NCBI GenBank assembly: GCA_023101885.1 | Contig: JALPQD010000394.1 | Location: 124,001-188,000, forward strand | DNA length: 64,000 nucleotides | From: Typhlomys cinereus | Taxonomy: Eukaryota; Chordata; Mammalia; Rodentia; Platacanthomyidae | Direction: 5' to 3' | Part shown: positions 10,327 to 23,845 of the stretch, piece by piece | How the letters are laid out: each line of letters begins with the position of its first letter | How positions within the stretch are numbered: the first letter of the stretch is position 1 | Translations under genes and position numbers: made by a program | Notes under the pieces: generated by a model | What the model was told of the DNA's origin: nothing | Database searches by the model: none | The model's input: only the letters and a program-made list of their open reading frames with translations

Positions 10327-13300
10327 GTATGTTTCTGAGAAATATATACATATATGGAAATTTGTATAACTCAGCAATGGTAATTTTAATGTGTATAATT
10401 AAATGAGAGACAAATTTATCTGAAGTTCTGCAAGTGGAACATTCTGTCATTCTTGTAAGATTTCCTCTGGATTCATCTTAAAATGTGTTTATTTCTGTAT
10501 GTGCATGTTGTGATACTTCTCCTTTTATAGGTGAGATTGTATTATTTTTTACATCAGTTATTCTATGTGTGTGTGTGTGTGTGTCTATGTATGATTCTGT
10601 GTTTGTGTGTGTGTGTGTGTGTATCTATGTATGATTCTATGTTTGTCTATGTTCAAAAATACATGCAGAAGCATATGCATGCAAATGAACGTTGAGGTCA
10701 GAGAAGATGTTTTAAAGTTGCACGCTCCTTCTAGCATGTGGGTTCTGGGTTTTGTATCCAGGTGGTTGGTTTTGTCACAGGCACTTCTACTTGTTGACAC
10801 ATCCTATCATTAACCAGCCATGTTTTAATCCTTTGAATCTTCTTAAATCTTTTTGTTTTTCAGCTCCATTTCTTACAAACTCCATTGAATTGAATTTTAT
10901 GATATCTTATCCTTAGACCTTAGGATATCTTATCCTTAGAACTCTGTATGCTTTGTTACTCTCATGATTTTTTTCCTACTTTTCTTTTCTTTTCTTTTCT
11001 TTTTTTAAGCGTTTTCTTTGTTAGAATGAGAATATGCACATTTGTGAGTTCTGCAACCCTTCTGGGGAAAGTCAGAGGACAACTTTTGAGAAGCTTGTTC
11101 TTTTCTTCCATTTCAACTCAGGTTTTCAGGATGATACCAAAACTTAATTCATCAACCCCCTTTATCTTCTTTTCTTGTACCTGCGAATGTAAGTATGTTT
11201 GTATGTGTGGGTGTTGAAGAATGCAAGTAAGCACAGGTTTGTGTCTGTGTGGACAGAAGAGTGATATCAGAAATCTTTCTAGATTGAACTTCCACTTTAT
11301 TGCTGGCTTGGAAATTTCAGTCTCCCTCTTCTGGGGCTTAATTCTATATCACCTTAATTCTATATCACCCAGCTTTTTCACATGGGATCTTTTTGCAGGT
11401 GAGGTGAAGGTCTTAACCACTGAGCCCTCTTCACAGACACTATTTTCTCTCTGGATGAGGTTTCATTGCCCTTTCCCTTGTAGGCAGTATACTCCAGCAC
11501 AGCATCTCTTTTGGAATTGATTGATGCCTCATTATAAAATGACTATCATTCCTTGCTTCTTTATTTTCCTGATGTTAGTTTTATGATAATTAACTTCTGT
11601 GTTTCCCTCAATGCATTTTAATATTTCTATTATCTATTGATATTTTTCATTTATTCAGTCACTTGCAATTGAGGAAAGGGAGATAGATTATAGAAGTTTA
11701 CCTCATAAATTTGCTGATAAATTATGATCAAATACCTTAAGGAAACAAGGGATTTATTCTCTTATGATTCCTGGTTACAGTTCTTTTTCCACCTTAGCAG
11801 GAGAGGTCACATAACACCAGGGTTGAGGGAACTGGCCACATAATGTCCATAAAACACCTGATAGAAATATACATAAGGATGCCCGCTTTCTCGATATTCT
11901 CTGTATTTTATTCTGGGGTTTACTCTCAGCCACCATTGGCTAGGCTTTCCCCATCAGCTAGACAATCTCCTGTAGGTTTGCTCTGTGATTAACCACTAAT
12001 TCTCTGCAAATGTGTCCAGAGCTTAAATCCTTAACCATGAATTTGACACCTGTCCCTAACTATAACATAGATAGATAGATAGAGAGTGGGGAGAAGAAGG
12101 AGAGGGAGAGGGAGAGGGAGAGGGAGAGGGAGGGAGAGGGAGAGGGAGAGGGAGGAGATAATGCAAGTCAGAGAACAACTTAAAACTCAGGTCTCTGCTG
12201 CCACCATGTTGCATTGAGGTATCAAACTCTGGTCACCAGGTTTGGGAGCAGGTGTTCTGGTCTGTTACATTTCTTGAGATTTCAAAAAATTTCTCTAGCT
12301 TGAATTTGACAGGCATCCTCTTGTTTTGCAAGAGTCCTTTATTAGATATATCTGATGCATTATATTCACCCATGTGTATTAATCATCAACTAAGAGGACA
12401 TGTACTAAATTGAGAACAACATTTGTTTGCTTGTTGTTGTTATGTAATGTTAGTCATAGACTTCAAGGATGGACAATTTTGACCAACAGATGCAACTGTG
12501 ACACACAGAACTTAAAAGTCTCTGTGTACATTATATGTACTGTGTAGGAAGAGGTCACGTGTGTATGCACATGTGAGCAAATGTGTTCATTCATCATGCT
12601 ACACTGAAGCAATGACCAACAAAGAAAGCTAATATAGTTGGTATATTGAATTGTTTGGAATACAGATTCTGATTACTTTTTTCTGTGTTGATATTTCTTC
12701 TGTCTTATACAGGAAAGCAGTTAAATATATATGTTGACATTTGGCTTGCATAGCATAGTCATGGGTCACTATGTCAACCTATGAGAGTAAAATTCATATA
12801 TACACTAAGGTCATGAAAATATATGTAGTATCCATCAAGATGTCATGATTTGTTGCTTCTTGCCTGGAATCCCATCAATTGGGGGACAGGATCAGTAGGG
12901 TCATGACACCATGGTTATCTTTGAGAATATTAGTGAGTTTGCAGCCACCCTGGTATACCAAAAATGTGCCTGAAATTTATTTTTAAAAAGTATAACATGA
13001 GGGATGAAACAATCTTGAACTTTGAGTAAGGTGGTACTGCTCTGCATATCTTTGTCCTTCCTCTTGCATAACACTGAATGACTCTGGTGTGGAAAAATAG
13101 AAGCAGAAATATGGGTTAAGCTTTGATAGAAATATGATGCACTAGTGAAAAATTCCCAGAAAACATGCTGGTGACTGGATGCAGTGATGGATTTGGGGCT
13201 CAAATTAATGTAGGAAAATAGAGTAGAAAGACGTCCTTCGCTTCAGAGGTCTGGAGACCCAATTGTCATCCTGGGAATAGGAAAAATGAGTGTATGAGAA

Positions 13301-13760
13301 CTGAGAAAAAAACATATGATGTTTTCATTAGAGAGTTTGATTTTCTCTCCATGGACTTGAGTCTTTCTCCATGATCAAGTTTACCACTTATTTTGACATA
13401 GGGGCAATTCAAATGGGTGGTATATTAGTTGTGGAGCTATAAAAAATGAATAAAGGAAAGGTTAGAGAAAGGAAAGATAAGAAGAGAAGGCAGGAAAAGG
13501 TCACCACGTCCTGTACATCCTCTTAAGCCATTGACACAGGGAACTCCCCTAAAGACAGACTGGAGAAATCATTGCCACAGATTCCAGCTAAAATGGATTC
13601 TGCCCAAATTTCCTGGAGCCTTTCAGGCTATTGTCCCAGCCCTGATGTAAAATGGATGTCAAGCTAGTTTTATGCTGGTATTTGGGAAGGATGTGGGTCA
13701 TTTGTATTTGGAAATGATATGGGAGTGAGAGGTAAATAAATGGTGCCTTTTCATGTCTAG
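10327..13760 (+). other. Intron C2 to B3
   Basis: It contains GT runs at 10565-10622, a B3-like SINE around 11200-11440, an unclassified dispersed repeat at about 11740-12060, a (GGGAGA)n tract at 12089-12153 and a SINE remnant at 12155-12275. Much of 10330-11575 and 12150-13760 is homologous to the C1-B2 intron. This copy lacks the L1 found there. Confidence 0.55.
12089..12153. repeat. (GGGAGA)n microsatellite
   Basis: Purine-only hexamer array, preceded by a GATA run at 12067-12081. Confidence 0.9.
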
Positions 13761-13819
13761 ATGGACACAAGTTCTTAGAACTTGCATCCATTGGATGTGA
13801 TAACAGAGTCAATCCCTTG
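13761..13819 (+). CDS. Exon B3, an orphan B exon (no C partner)
   Basis: A 59-bp exon with acceptor TGTCTAG (13760) and canonical donor GTAAGT (13820), open in the family frame: (D)GHKFLELASIGCDNRVNPL. The intron that follows is intact up to the stretch that precedes C in other units, but then meets L1 at 14585. The next host sequence (23846) begins just downstream of where C would end. B3 ends in phase 0 whereas the next B starts in phase 1, so splicing B3 directly to B4 would break the frame. It is probably skipped or non-functional. Confidence 0.5.
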
Positions 13820-14584
13820 GTAAGTATAAGAGTGGAATTTATCCCTATATCTAGTCTCTCAGCTTGCCTAGCACACAGTAACACAGAAGTAAGCTACAAT
13901 GTGAAATCAAAATATTTTCTGTATCAGAGATCTGCTTCTTACTATGTTAAAGCTATTTCTTTTGTGGTTTGTATGTAATGGATGGTGATAAAATTGAAAT
14001 TGTAAACCAGAGCTGGAGTTGAATGCCATCTGAGATTTGGTACACTGCGATAGGTAGGTTGTGGGTTAGAATCCAATATGGAAGACAGGGACAGATACTA
14101 TCAACAAAAAATTAAAACAAAAAGAACATTGCTGATCCCTTATTAAGAATCTGATCGCTCCCTCCACATACCTGTCCATCCATCCATCCATGCATCCATC
14201 CATCCATCCATCCATGCATCCATCCATCCATCCACACATTCACACATCCATCCATCCACACATTCACACATCCATCCATCCACACATTCACACATCAACA
14301 CATCAAACATTACACACATGCACACATCCATTCATGGTGAAAATGGGAGTTTTAATATTAGTTGAACACATTGCCAAAATTTCACTTTATTTTCTGGAAT
14401 CTTTTGTTGAATGTTTAATCAGAGTTTTGTTTCATGGTATAAAGGTGGTTTTCTCTCTATGAAAATATCTACATAATCAGCTTTTATGATTATATATGAT
14501 TAGTGTATATATACATATACATATGTATGTGTGCGTATAAATATATGTGTATGATTCTATGTGTACATAGAGACATATTGTTTC
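13820..14584 (+). other. Intron after B3 with CATCC microsatellite
   Basis: A CATC-type array with CACA interruptions runs from about 14176 to 14310, the fourth occurrence of this tract between B and C positions. The following TA/TG-rich stretch (14490-14560) matches 9800-9845 before C2. No C exon is reached. Confidence 0.55.
14176..14310. repeat. CATC array with CACA interruptions
   Basis: Compound array with a higher-order unit of about 24 bp ('cacacattcacacatccatccatc') in its second half. Confidence 0.93.
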
Positions 14585-15631
14585 TTTATTTTTTAAACAT
14601 TTTTTTATTATCTCTGCTCATACACACTTAATACGTACACCGGTTCCCTCCCTCCCTCCTCCTCCACCCGACACCTCTGCTCACCTTCACCTCACCCCTC
14701 CCTCACTACCCCCCAGTGCCTCCCCTGCCCCAATCCCTGGAGAATCCTTTAATGTGCATGCTAAACTCTCCTCTGCGTCCTCCTCTTGGATGACGTACAA
14801 GAACCCAGCAGCATTTCCCTGAACCCATTCCTTTGTTCCCTTTAAGCATAGGAACACTACTGTGGCTGTCAATCCCTTGCCTGCAAGGATCTTGGTGCTT
14901 TTAGCAAATGCTAGACTTTGTGAGGTCAATAGTGTGTTGGACATTGTGCAGGGCATGCAAAGTCCAATTATGATTGCTTCAGCCTTAACTTGTGTGGAGT
15001 ATCTTGCATATCATTGCTCCTCCCATCCTTGTGCTCTTACACTCTTACCGCCCCCTCTTCCGCAAATTTCCTTGACCTTCAGGATGGGGAGAGATTAGTC
15101 TGGCCTAGTTCTAGGTGGTTGATATAGAGTCTCTGAAGTTCTGGATTATGGTTTGTTTATTTTCTTTTGCGGTTTTGCTGCTCCTGCAATGACCTTCACT
15201 CCATCCTAATGGGTATTGGATGCCAACCACTGGCCAGAGATACAAAGCTGTTAAACTAGAGTCTTGTTATAACAGTATATTCAAAGGTAGATGTAATAAA
15301 AGTAGGAAACCATGGTGAGGGAGGGGTCAATCACCCATCTGCAAAATGGTTACTTATTATCTGCCAGACTGTATGCCCTCCCCTTCTGGTGAGGACACAC
15401 CCCTGCAGGTGTAAATGATCAGGAACGAAAAGTCTGTGAACTTTATCAGATGTCTCATTGCTTACTTGCAGTCCTTGATGGAGGCCTATTTTCTCGCTGT
15501 AACATGGTCCCTTCTCTCCTTGTTTCTGGTGTGGCCCTCCTACCCCATCCCCCCTGTTCATACTCCTTGCAATTACTGTATTACAGAGATTTATCATTGA
15601 GTGTCTCTAGGTGTGCTGGGTGGGTTTGGTA

Positions 15632-18600
15632 CTAAGAGCCACCTATTAGGGAGTACATATGGCACTTAATTTTCTGGGTCTGGGATACTTCACGTAATAT
15701 AATTGTTTCTAATGACATCCATTTCCCAGAAAATTCCAGTAATTCATCATTTTTGATGGCTGAGTAGTACTCCATTGTATAGATGTACCACTGTTTCCTT
15801 ATCCACTCGTTAATTGTTGGACATTTGGGTTGATTCCATAATTTTTCTATTGTAAACAGTGCTGCTATGAACATGGTCGTGCTTGTGCTATCGAGGTGAA
15901 CCTCTGCTGCATGGGGGGTTATTCCCAAAAGTGGAATTGCAGGGTCATATGGCATTTCAATCTGTAATTTTTTAACAATCTCCAGATGGCTCGGCAGAGT
16001 GACTGTATGAGCCTGCATTCCCACCAGCAATGTAGGAGAGTCCCCCTCTCTCCACATCCTCTCTAGCATTTGGTGTTGTTCGTATTGTGGATTTTTGCCA
16101 TCCTGACTGGGGTGAGATGATATCTCAGGGAAGTTTTGATTTGCATTTCCCTGATGGCTAAGGAAGTGGAGCATTTTTTAAGATATTTGTTAGACATTTT
16201 AATTTCATCCCTGGTAAAGTTTTTTTTTTTTAAGTTCAAGGGCCCAGTTTTTAATTGGGCCATTAGTTTCCTTAGTGTTTAGTTTTCTAAGTTCTTTCTG
16301 AACTCTGGATATTACACCTCTATCAGACATGTGGTTAGTGAAGATTTTCTCCCATTCTGTGGGTTGCCTTTGGGCTCGAATTACCATCTCTTTATCTGAA
16401 CAGAAGCTCTTGAATTTCACAAGATCCCAACTGTTGAGAGTTGGTAGCAGTGACTGTGCCATTGGATGTCTGTTTAGGAACTGTTGGCCTAGCCCAATCA
16501 GCTCGAGGGAATTCCCTATCCTTTCAACTATGGCTTTTATAGTCTTTGGCCTTAAATCAAGGTCCTTGATCCATTTGGAATTAAGTCTTATACAAGATGA
16601 CAAGTATGGGTCCAGTTTTAATCTTCTACATGTGGAGATCCGGTTTTACCAGCACCATTTGTTGAAGATACTGTTCTTTTTCCATTGGATTTTTTGGGTC
16701 CCTTTGTCAAAGACCAAAGAGCTGTAATTTTGTGGACTTATATCTGGGTCTTCAACCCTTATCTATTTATCTGTATGTCTATATTGGAGCCAGTACCAGG
16801 CTGTTTTTACAGCTATTGATTTGCAGTATAGACTAAGATTTGGTATGGTGATACCTCCAGCAGTGTTTTTGTTACTCAGGATTGTCTTTGCTATCCTGGG
16901 TCTTTTGTGCCTCCATATGAATTTTGAGATTGTTTGGTCAACTTCTTTAAAGAATTGCTTTGGGATTTTAATTGGTATAGCATTGAATTTGTATACTGCC
17001 TTTGGTAGGATGGTCATTTTTATGATGTTGATTCTGCTAATCCAGGAACATGGGAGGTCTTTCAACCTTCTGTTGTCTTCTGAAATTTCTTTCTTTAGGG
17101 TTTAAAGTTTTCATTGTAAAGGTCTTTTACCTCCTTGGTTAGTTTTATATTTCATTTTTTAGGGTCTATAGTAAATGGGATTGTTTCTCTCAGGGCTTTT
17201 TCACTTCTTTCACTCTGGGCATATAGGAAGACCACTGATTTTTGTACGTTTATTTTGTATCCTGCCACCCTGCTGAACTTCTCAATTAGTTCCAGGAACT
17301 TCCTGGTGGAGTTTTTGGGATCACTCAGATATAAGATCACTTCCTGGTGGAGTTTTTGGGATCACTCAGATATAAGATCATGTCATCTGCAAATAGGGAT
17401 AACTTGACTTCTTCCTTGCCGATTTGAATCCATTTTATGCCCCTTTCTTGTCTTATGGCTTCACCTAAGACTTCAAGTACAATATTGAATAGAAGTGTTG
17501 ACAGTGGACAGACTTTTCTAGTTCCTGATCAAATTGGGAATGCTTCCAGTTTTTCCCCATTGAGCATAATCCTTGCTGTGGGCTTGTTGTATACAGCTTT
17601 TATTATATTGATAAAGGTTCCTTCCATTAGAACCTTCTCTTTGGTTTTGATCATAAAAGACTGTTGGATCTTGTCAAAAGCTTTTTCTGCATCTATTGAG
17701 AGTATCATGTGGTCTTGGACTTTGGACTGGTTTACATGATGAATTACATTTATTGATTTGCGTATGTTGAACCAACCTTGTGTGCCGGGGATGAAGCCTA
17801 CTTGGTCCCCGTGAATGATCTTTTTAATATGTTTTTGAATCCGATTTGCTAAGACTTTGTTGAGAATCTTTGCATCTGTGTTCATCAGAGAGATCGGCCT
17901 ATAGTTTTCTTTTTCAAGTGAATCTTTATTAGGTTTTGTGATTAAGACAATATTAGCTTCATAGAAGGAATTTGGTAGTGTTCCTTCCTTTGCTATTTGA
18001 TGGAACAGTTTAAGGAGTATTGGTGTTATTAACTCCTTAAATGTCTGGTAGAATTCTGTGCTGAATTCATCTGGCCCAGGACATTTTTTGGTGGGAAGAT
18101 TCGAGATTACTTCTTTAATCTCCTTGTATATTATAGGACTATTTAAATAATTCACAACTTCCTGATTCAATTTAGGTAGGTTGTGTTTACTTTGAAATTC
18201 ATCCATCTCTTTTGTGTTCTCAAACTTCACAAAGTACACGTTTTTGAAATATGATGTTATAATTCTGTGGATTTCTTGGGTATCCGTAGTGATAACTCCA
18301 TGTTCATTTCTAATTTTGTTAATATGGGTTTTCTCTCTCTTGTTTTTGGTTAATTTAGCTAGGGGTGTATCAATCTTATTGATTTTTTCCAAGAACCAGC
18401 TTTTTGACTGGTTGATTTTTTCTGTCGTTCTCTTAGTCTCGATTTCAGATATTTCTCCCCTTATTTTGCTAATCTCCTCTCTTCTACTACTTTTGGGATC
18501 AGATTGCTCTAGTTTCTCTAAAGCTTTAAGCTGCATTGTTAAGTTGTTTATTTCTGATGTTTCCATTTTTTTGACGTAGGCATTAAGAGCTATGAACTTA

Positions 18601-19485
18601 CCTCTTAGAACAGCTTTCATTGTGTCCCAGAGATTTGGGTAAATTGTATTTTCGTTATCATTCACTTTCAGGAAATCTTGAATTTCCTTTTTAATTTCTT
18701 CCTGAATCCAGTTCTCATTCAGCATCATATTGTTAAGTTTCCAGGAGTTAGTGTATTTTCTCTTGTTTGATGTGTTGTGGATATCCAGCTTTAGGCCGTG
18801 GTGGTCTGATAGGGCACAGGTTAGAATTTCAACTTTTTTGTATATGTGTAGATTCATTTTGTGGCCCAATATGTGATCTATTTTGGAGAAAGTTCCGTGT
18901 GCTGCTGAGAAAAATGTGTATTCTTTGGTACGTGGGTGAAAAGTTCAATAGAGATCTGTAAGGTGCATTTCTTTCAGGGTTTGATTAAGTTCCAAAGTGT
19001 CTCTGTTAAGCTTTTGACCTGTTGATCTATCGCATGTTGAGAGGGCGGTGTTGAAGTCCCCAAGAATTATCGTTTGGGGGTGGATTTCTTGCTTTAGACA
19101 CTGTAGGGTTTTCTTAATGAATGTGGAGGGGCCCGTATTGGGTGCATATATGTTCAGTATTGTGAAGTCTTCCTGGTGAATTGTACCTGTGACTAAAATG
19201 TAGTATCCATCCATGTCTCTTATAATTTTCTTTGGTTTGAAGTCCACTTTGTCTGATAACATAATGGCTACCCCTGCCTGTTTTCTGCTTCCATTAGCTT
19301 GTAGAATTGTTGACCAGCCTTTTATTTTTAGAGCGTGCCTATCTTTTGTGGTGAGATGGGTTTCCTACAGGCAGCAGATTGATGGATTGTGATTTTTAAT
19401 CCAAGTTTGTAATCTGTGTCTTTTGATCGGTGAATTAATTCCATTAACATTTAGCGTTATAATGGAGAATGTATTTTTAATTCTA
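15632..19485 (-). pseudogene. L1 ORF2 pseudogene (endonuclease-reverse transcriptase)
   Basis: It once encoded the L1 endonuclease-RT. The longest intact piece, 17529-18869 (446 codons), spans the end of the endonuclease ([11 protein letters not shown]) into the RT fingers and palm ([32 protein letters not shown]). The piece at 16205-17340 covers the downstream RT/thumb, and 15632-16263 the C-terminus. Frameshifts separate them. The CWRGCGE knuckle is degraded (codons for the second half read 'ERMWREGDSPTLL'), and the start codon is lost. Confidence 0.88.
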
Positions 19486-19540
19486 GAAATTTATTATGTT
19501 TAGTAGTTTTTATAAGTATATTGCTTCGCTTTTAATGGTG

Positions 19541-20598
19541 TTATATTTGCCTTCTGTTCTCCTGGATATGCCTGTTTTTTTCTTCACGCTTGAGTATCAT
19601 TTCTAGCATTTTTTGAAGGCCTGGTTTGGTGGACATGTATGCCTTCAAGTTGTCTTTGTGCTGGAAAGTTTTTCTTTCCCCCTCGATCATGACTGATAGT
19701 TTTGCAGGGTAAATAAGCCTGGGTTGACATTTTTGCTCATTCAATACTTGAAGTATGTCTCTCCAAGTTCTTGCTTTTACTGTTTCGACTGAGAAGTCAT
19801 TTGTTATTTTAATAGGTTTACCTTTAAACGCGACTTGTTTTTTCTCCCTTGAAGCTCTCAGCACCAGTTCTTTATCTTGAATGTGGAGTGTTTTAACTAT
19901 TATTTGCCCTGGGGTGCTTCTGTTTTGGTCGTATCTGTTTGGGGTGCAGAATGCCTCTTGTTTATGGATGGACCTCTCTTTTTTTAGATGAGGAAAGTTT
20001 TCCTTGATGATCGTTTGAAAAAGTTCCTCAGGGGTGGTATTTTGAGATTCTTGCTCTGGTATTCCATGAATACGCATGTTAGGCTTCTTCAGGGTGTCCC
20101 ATATCTCTTGGATATTTCTCTCAAGTATCTTTTTGGCTTTAACAATCTCTTCCATTGAGCTGGTTAGTACTCCCACTTTATCTTCAAGGTCTGAAATTCT
20201 GTTTTCTGCTTTGTTAGTTCTGTTGATAAGACTCTCTGTAGAATTCTGGGTTGAAGATAAGTTGTCTTGTAGCTCAGTTTTAAACTCTGAGTCTGTTTTA
20301 ACTGCTCTATGCCAGTTTTTGTTTCTTGCACTGCTTTTGTCAACTCCTCCAGATGTCTGTTGTGTTCCTCTTCAAAACGATTGATTCGATTATGTAATTC
20401 CTCCCTGATTTCCTCTTTCATAGTATTGAACATGGTAAAGATCATATTTTGAAAGTCGTTATCCTGGGTGAGGCTTTCTTGGCCTTTTTCCGTGGGTTTG
20501 TTCTGTTTGGAATCTAACATTATGGGATTAATTTCTTCAGTGGGAAATTTGTTTACTTGAGTGTTGCTTCTCATGGATTTGCAGTTTGACTTTGGCAT
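19541..20598 (-). pseudogene. L1 ORF1 pseudogene (RNA-binding chaperone)
   Basis: The N-terminal part starts at 20598 (MPKSNCKSMRSN) and keeps frame to about 20290. A deletion then shifts the frame, and the C-terminal part reads from 20176 to 19541 with the RRM-like region (REKKQVAFKGKPIKITNDF) and ends in HIQENRRQI. Compared with the intact 356-codon ORF1 at 32480-33550, several residues in the coiled coil are lost. Confidence 0.88.
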
Positions 20599-21006
20599 TG
20601 TCGTTTTAACTCTTAAGATCTTTCAATTTCACTAAACTGAATTATTTGTCCTGGGGTTCTGGGGGTGGGCAGGGACAGAGCTTACCTAGGTCATGGGTGA
20701 GGCCCGGGTGGACCGCGTGCACGACCGACCAGCGGAGCGGGGTGGGGAATTGGAGGATGGGGGCGTTGGCGTGGAGCTATTTAACCCGTGGGCAGCTGGG
20801 GCGGGGCCCGGGCACAGGGGGAGGTCCTCCTCGTCCCTCGGCTCTGCGCGGGGCTCCGGCTGGATGGCGGGAGTCGGAGCCGGGTCCCTTTGGGATGACC
20901 TGGGGTTCTGGTGGGCGGGCACGGCCGGGGCTTACCTAGAGTCGCGGGGTGAGGCCCAGCTGGAACACGCATGCGCGTCCCGACCGGCGGATTGGGGTGG
21001 GGTGAA

Positions 21007-23845
21007 AGGGCTAATTTTTTTATTTTTATTTTTTTCTTATTTCTTCCACTCATACAAAGTTGATAAGTACCCCATTTCCCTCCCTCCCTCCACCCCTGCT
21101 TGGACCCCCTTGCTCCCTCCACCGCTTTTCCCCTTCCTTTCCCCTCTCTTTCCCTTTTTCACAGTGCCCTCTCTCCCCCATTCTGTAGCATTCTTTAGTG
21201 TGCATGTCAAACTTCCCTCTCTGTCCTCCTCTCTGATGAGGTGTAAGGACTCAGTGGCTTTGCCTAAAGCTCTTCTTTGTGTTCCCCTTTGGTATAAGAA
21301 CACTACTGTGGCTGTTAATCCCTTGCCTCTAAGGATTGTAGTGCCTGTGGTCCATGCTAGACTATAGGGGTTCTATGACATGTGGGTCATTGTGCAGGTC
21401 ATGTGAAGTCCTATTATGATTACATCGGCTCTAACTTGTACAGAGTATCTTGCATATCATTGCTTCTCCCCATCTTTAGGCTCTTACAATCTTACCACCT
21501 CCTCTTCTGAAAAATTCCCTGAGCTTTAGGATGGGGAGAGATTAGGCTGGTCTGCTTCCAGGTAGTTGATATATAGTCTCTGATTTTCTGAATTTTGGTT
21601 TGATTATTTTTTTTTTTTTTATTTTTGCGGCTCCTGCACTGCCCTTGGCCCTATCCTGATAGGTATTGGATGTCATCCCCTGGCCAAAGATAAAAGGCTC
21701 TTAAAATTGAGTCTATTATAAGAGTAGATTCAAAGTTAGATGGAATAAGAGTAGGAGACTGCTGTGAGAAGGGGGTCAGTCTTCCATTTGCAGGATGGTA
21801 ACCTTCTATCTGCTAAACTCTATGTCTTCCATTTCTGGTGATGTCATACCCCATCAGGTCCAAGTGGCCAGTAAGGAAAGTCTGCAAGTCCAACCAGATG
21901 TCTCATTACTTACTTGCAGTCCTTGATGCTGGCCTATTTTCTCTGCTGTAGCATGATCCCCTCTCTCCTTATTTCTGGGGGGCCCTCCTTCCCCTTTCCT
22001 CCCTGCTTGTAATCTTTGCCATTACTGTATTACAGAAATTTATCTTTGAGTGTGTCACTAAGTGGATTTGGTACTAGGATCTACCTATTCGGGAGTACAT
22101 ATGGCACTTAATTTTCTGTGTCTGGGATACTTCACTCAAATAATTTTTTCTAATTCTGTCCATTTCCTGGCAAATCTCATTAATTCATCATTTTTGATGG
22201 CTGAGTACTATTCCATCGTATTAATGTACCACATTTTCCTTATCCACTCGTCAACTGTTGGACATTTGGGTTGATTCTATGACTTTGCTATTGTAAACAG
22301 GGTTACTATGAACATAGTCATGCTTGTACTATCGTAGTGAATTTTTGCTTTATGTGGGATTATCCCCAAAAGTGGATATCAGGGTCATATGGCATTTCAA
22401 TCTTTAACTTTTTTAAGAATCACCAGACGTCTTGCCAGAGTGGTGGTATAAGCCTACATACCCACCAGCAATTTAGGAGCGTTCCCTTCTTGACACATCC
22501 TCTCCAGCATTTGGTATTATTTTTATTGTGGATTTTTGCCATCCTGACCAGGGTGAGATGATATCTCAGGGAGGTTTTGATTTGCATTTCCCTGATGGCT
22601 AAGGAAGTGGAGCATTTTTTAAGATATTTGTTAGGCATATCAATTTCTTCCCTGGTAAAGTTTCTTTTAAGTTCCAAGGCCCATTTTTAAATTGGGCCCT
22701 TTGTTTCCTTGGTGTTTAGTTTTCTAAGTTCTTTGTGCACTGTGGATAATAGAGCTCTATCAGGTATGTGGTTAGTGAAAATTTTCTCCCATTCTGTGGA
22801 ATGCATTTGTGCTCCAGTTACAATCTCTTTATCTGAACAGAAGTTCTTTAATTTCATAAGATCCCATCTGTTGAGTGTTGGTTGTATTGACTGTGCTATT
22901 GGATTTCTGATTTGGAACTGTTGGCCTAGTCCAATGAGCTGTAGGTAGTTCCTTACCCTTTCAACTAAGGTTTTATAGTCTCTGGCCTTACATTGAGATC
23001 CTTGATCTATTTTCAATTAAGTCTTGTACATGGTGAAAAATACGGGTTGAGTTTTAATCTTCTGCATGTCTTAATCCCAAAACCCAATAAAGATACACTT
23101 AAAAAAGAAAACTATAGGCCAATCTCTCTGATGAACACAGATGCAAAGATTCTCAACAAAGTCTTAGCAAATTGGGTTAAAAAACATATTAAAAATATCA
23201 TTTATGAGGATCAACTAGGCTTTATCCTAGGCACTCAATGTTCATTCAACATATGCAAATCAATAAATATAATTCACCATATAAACCAGTCCAAATTCCA
23301 AGACCACACAATACTTTTGATAAATGCAGAAAAAGCTTTTGACAAGATCCAACAGGCCTTTATGATCAAAACCCTAGAGACAGTTGGAATGGATGAATGG
23401 ATGGTCAATTTTTTTTAAATTGCTTTGGGATTTTGATTGGTAGAGGATTGAATCTGTATAATGCCTTTGGTAGGATCGTCATTTTTAGGATATTGATTCT
23501 GCCAATCCAGGAACATGGGAGGTCTTTTCACTTTCTTGTGTCTTCTGTAATTTCTTTCATTAGGGCTTTAAAGTTTTCATTGTAAAGGTCTCTTACTTCC
23601 TTGGTTAGGTTTATACTAAGGCATTCCCTTTATTTAGGGGCTATAGTAAATGGGATTGTTTCTCTTAGGGGCTTTTTACTTTTTTCATCCTTGGTGTATA
23701 GTAAGGCCACTGATTTTTGCACGTTTATTTTGAGATGTGCCATACTGTAAAACTACTATAAGAGTTCCAGAAATTTCCTGGTAGAGTTTTTAGAATCACT
23801 CAGATATATGGTCATGTCATCTGCAAATAGAGATATGTTGACTTC
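21007..23845 (-). mobile_element. L1 with internal inversion (two joined fragments)
   Basis: Minus-strand L1 runs from its 3' end (about 21010) to the ORF2 thumb region (about 23066). 23067-23400 is ORF2 RT sequence on the + strand ([21 protein letters not shown] to TLETVGM). 23405-23845 returns to the minus strand with a different ORF2 section. Many frameshifts make it non-functional. It directly joins the preceding L1 5'UTR on the left. Confidence 0.85.

Larger units (their letters stand above)
14585..21006 (-). mobile_element. Full-length but decayed L1
   Basis: It reads leftwards: CpG-rich 5'UTR (20640-21006), ORF1 (20598 to 19541), ORF2 (about 19485 to 15632) and 3'UTR (15631 to 14585). 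The 5'UTR has the same repeated block as the intact copy: 'ggtgaggccc' at 20696 and 20948. ORF2's initiator corresponds to ATT, not ATG. Both ORFs carry frameshifts, and a 41-bp direct duplication sits at 17300-17380. The 5' end abuts the next L1 directly. Confidence 0.92.

Noticed and set aside
14143..14462. CATC array considered as a CRISPR-like or coding repeat (HPSIHPS)
   Set aside because: It is a simple tetramer microsatellite without spacers; the genome is mammalian.
20646..21367. 224-codon GC-rich + strand frame and neighbours
   Set aside because: Lies across an L1 5'UTR and the adjoining L1 3'UTR; composition-driven.
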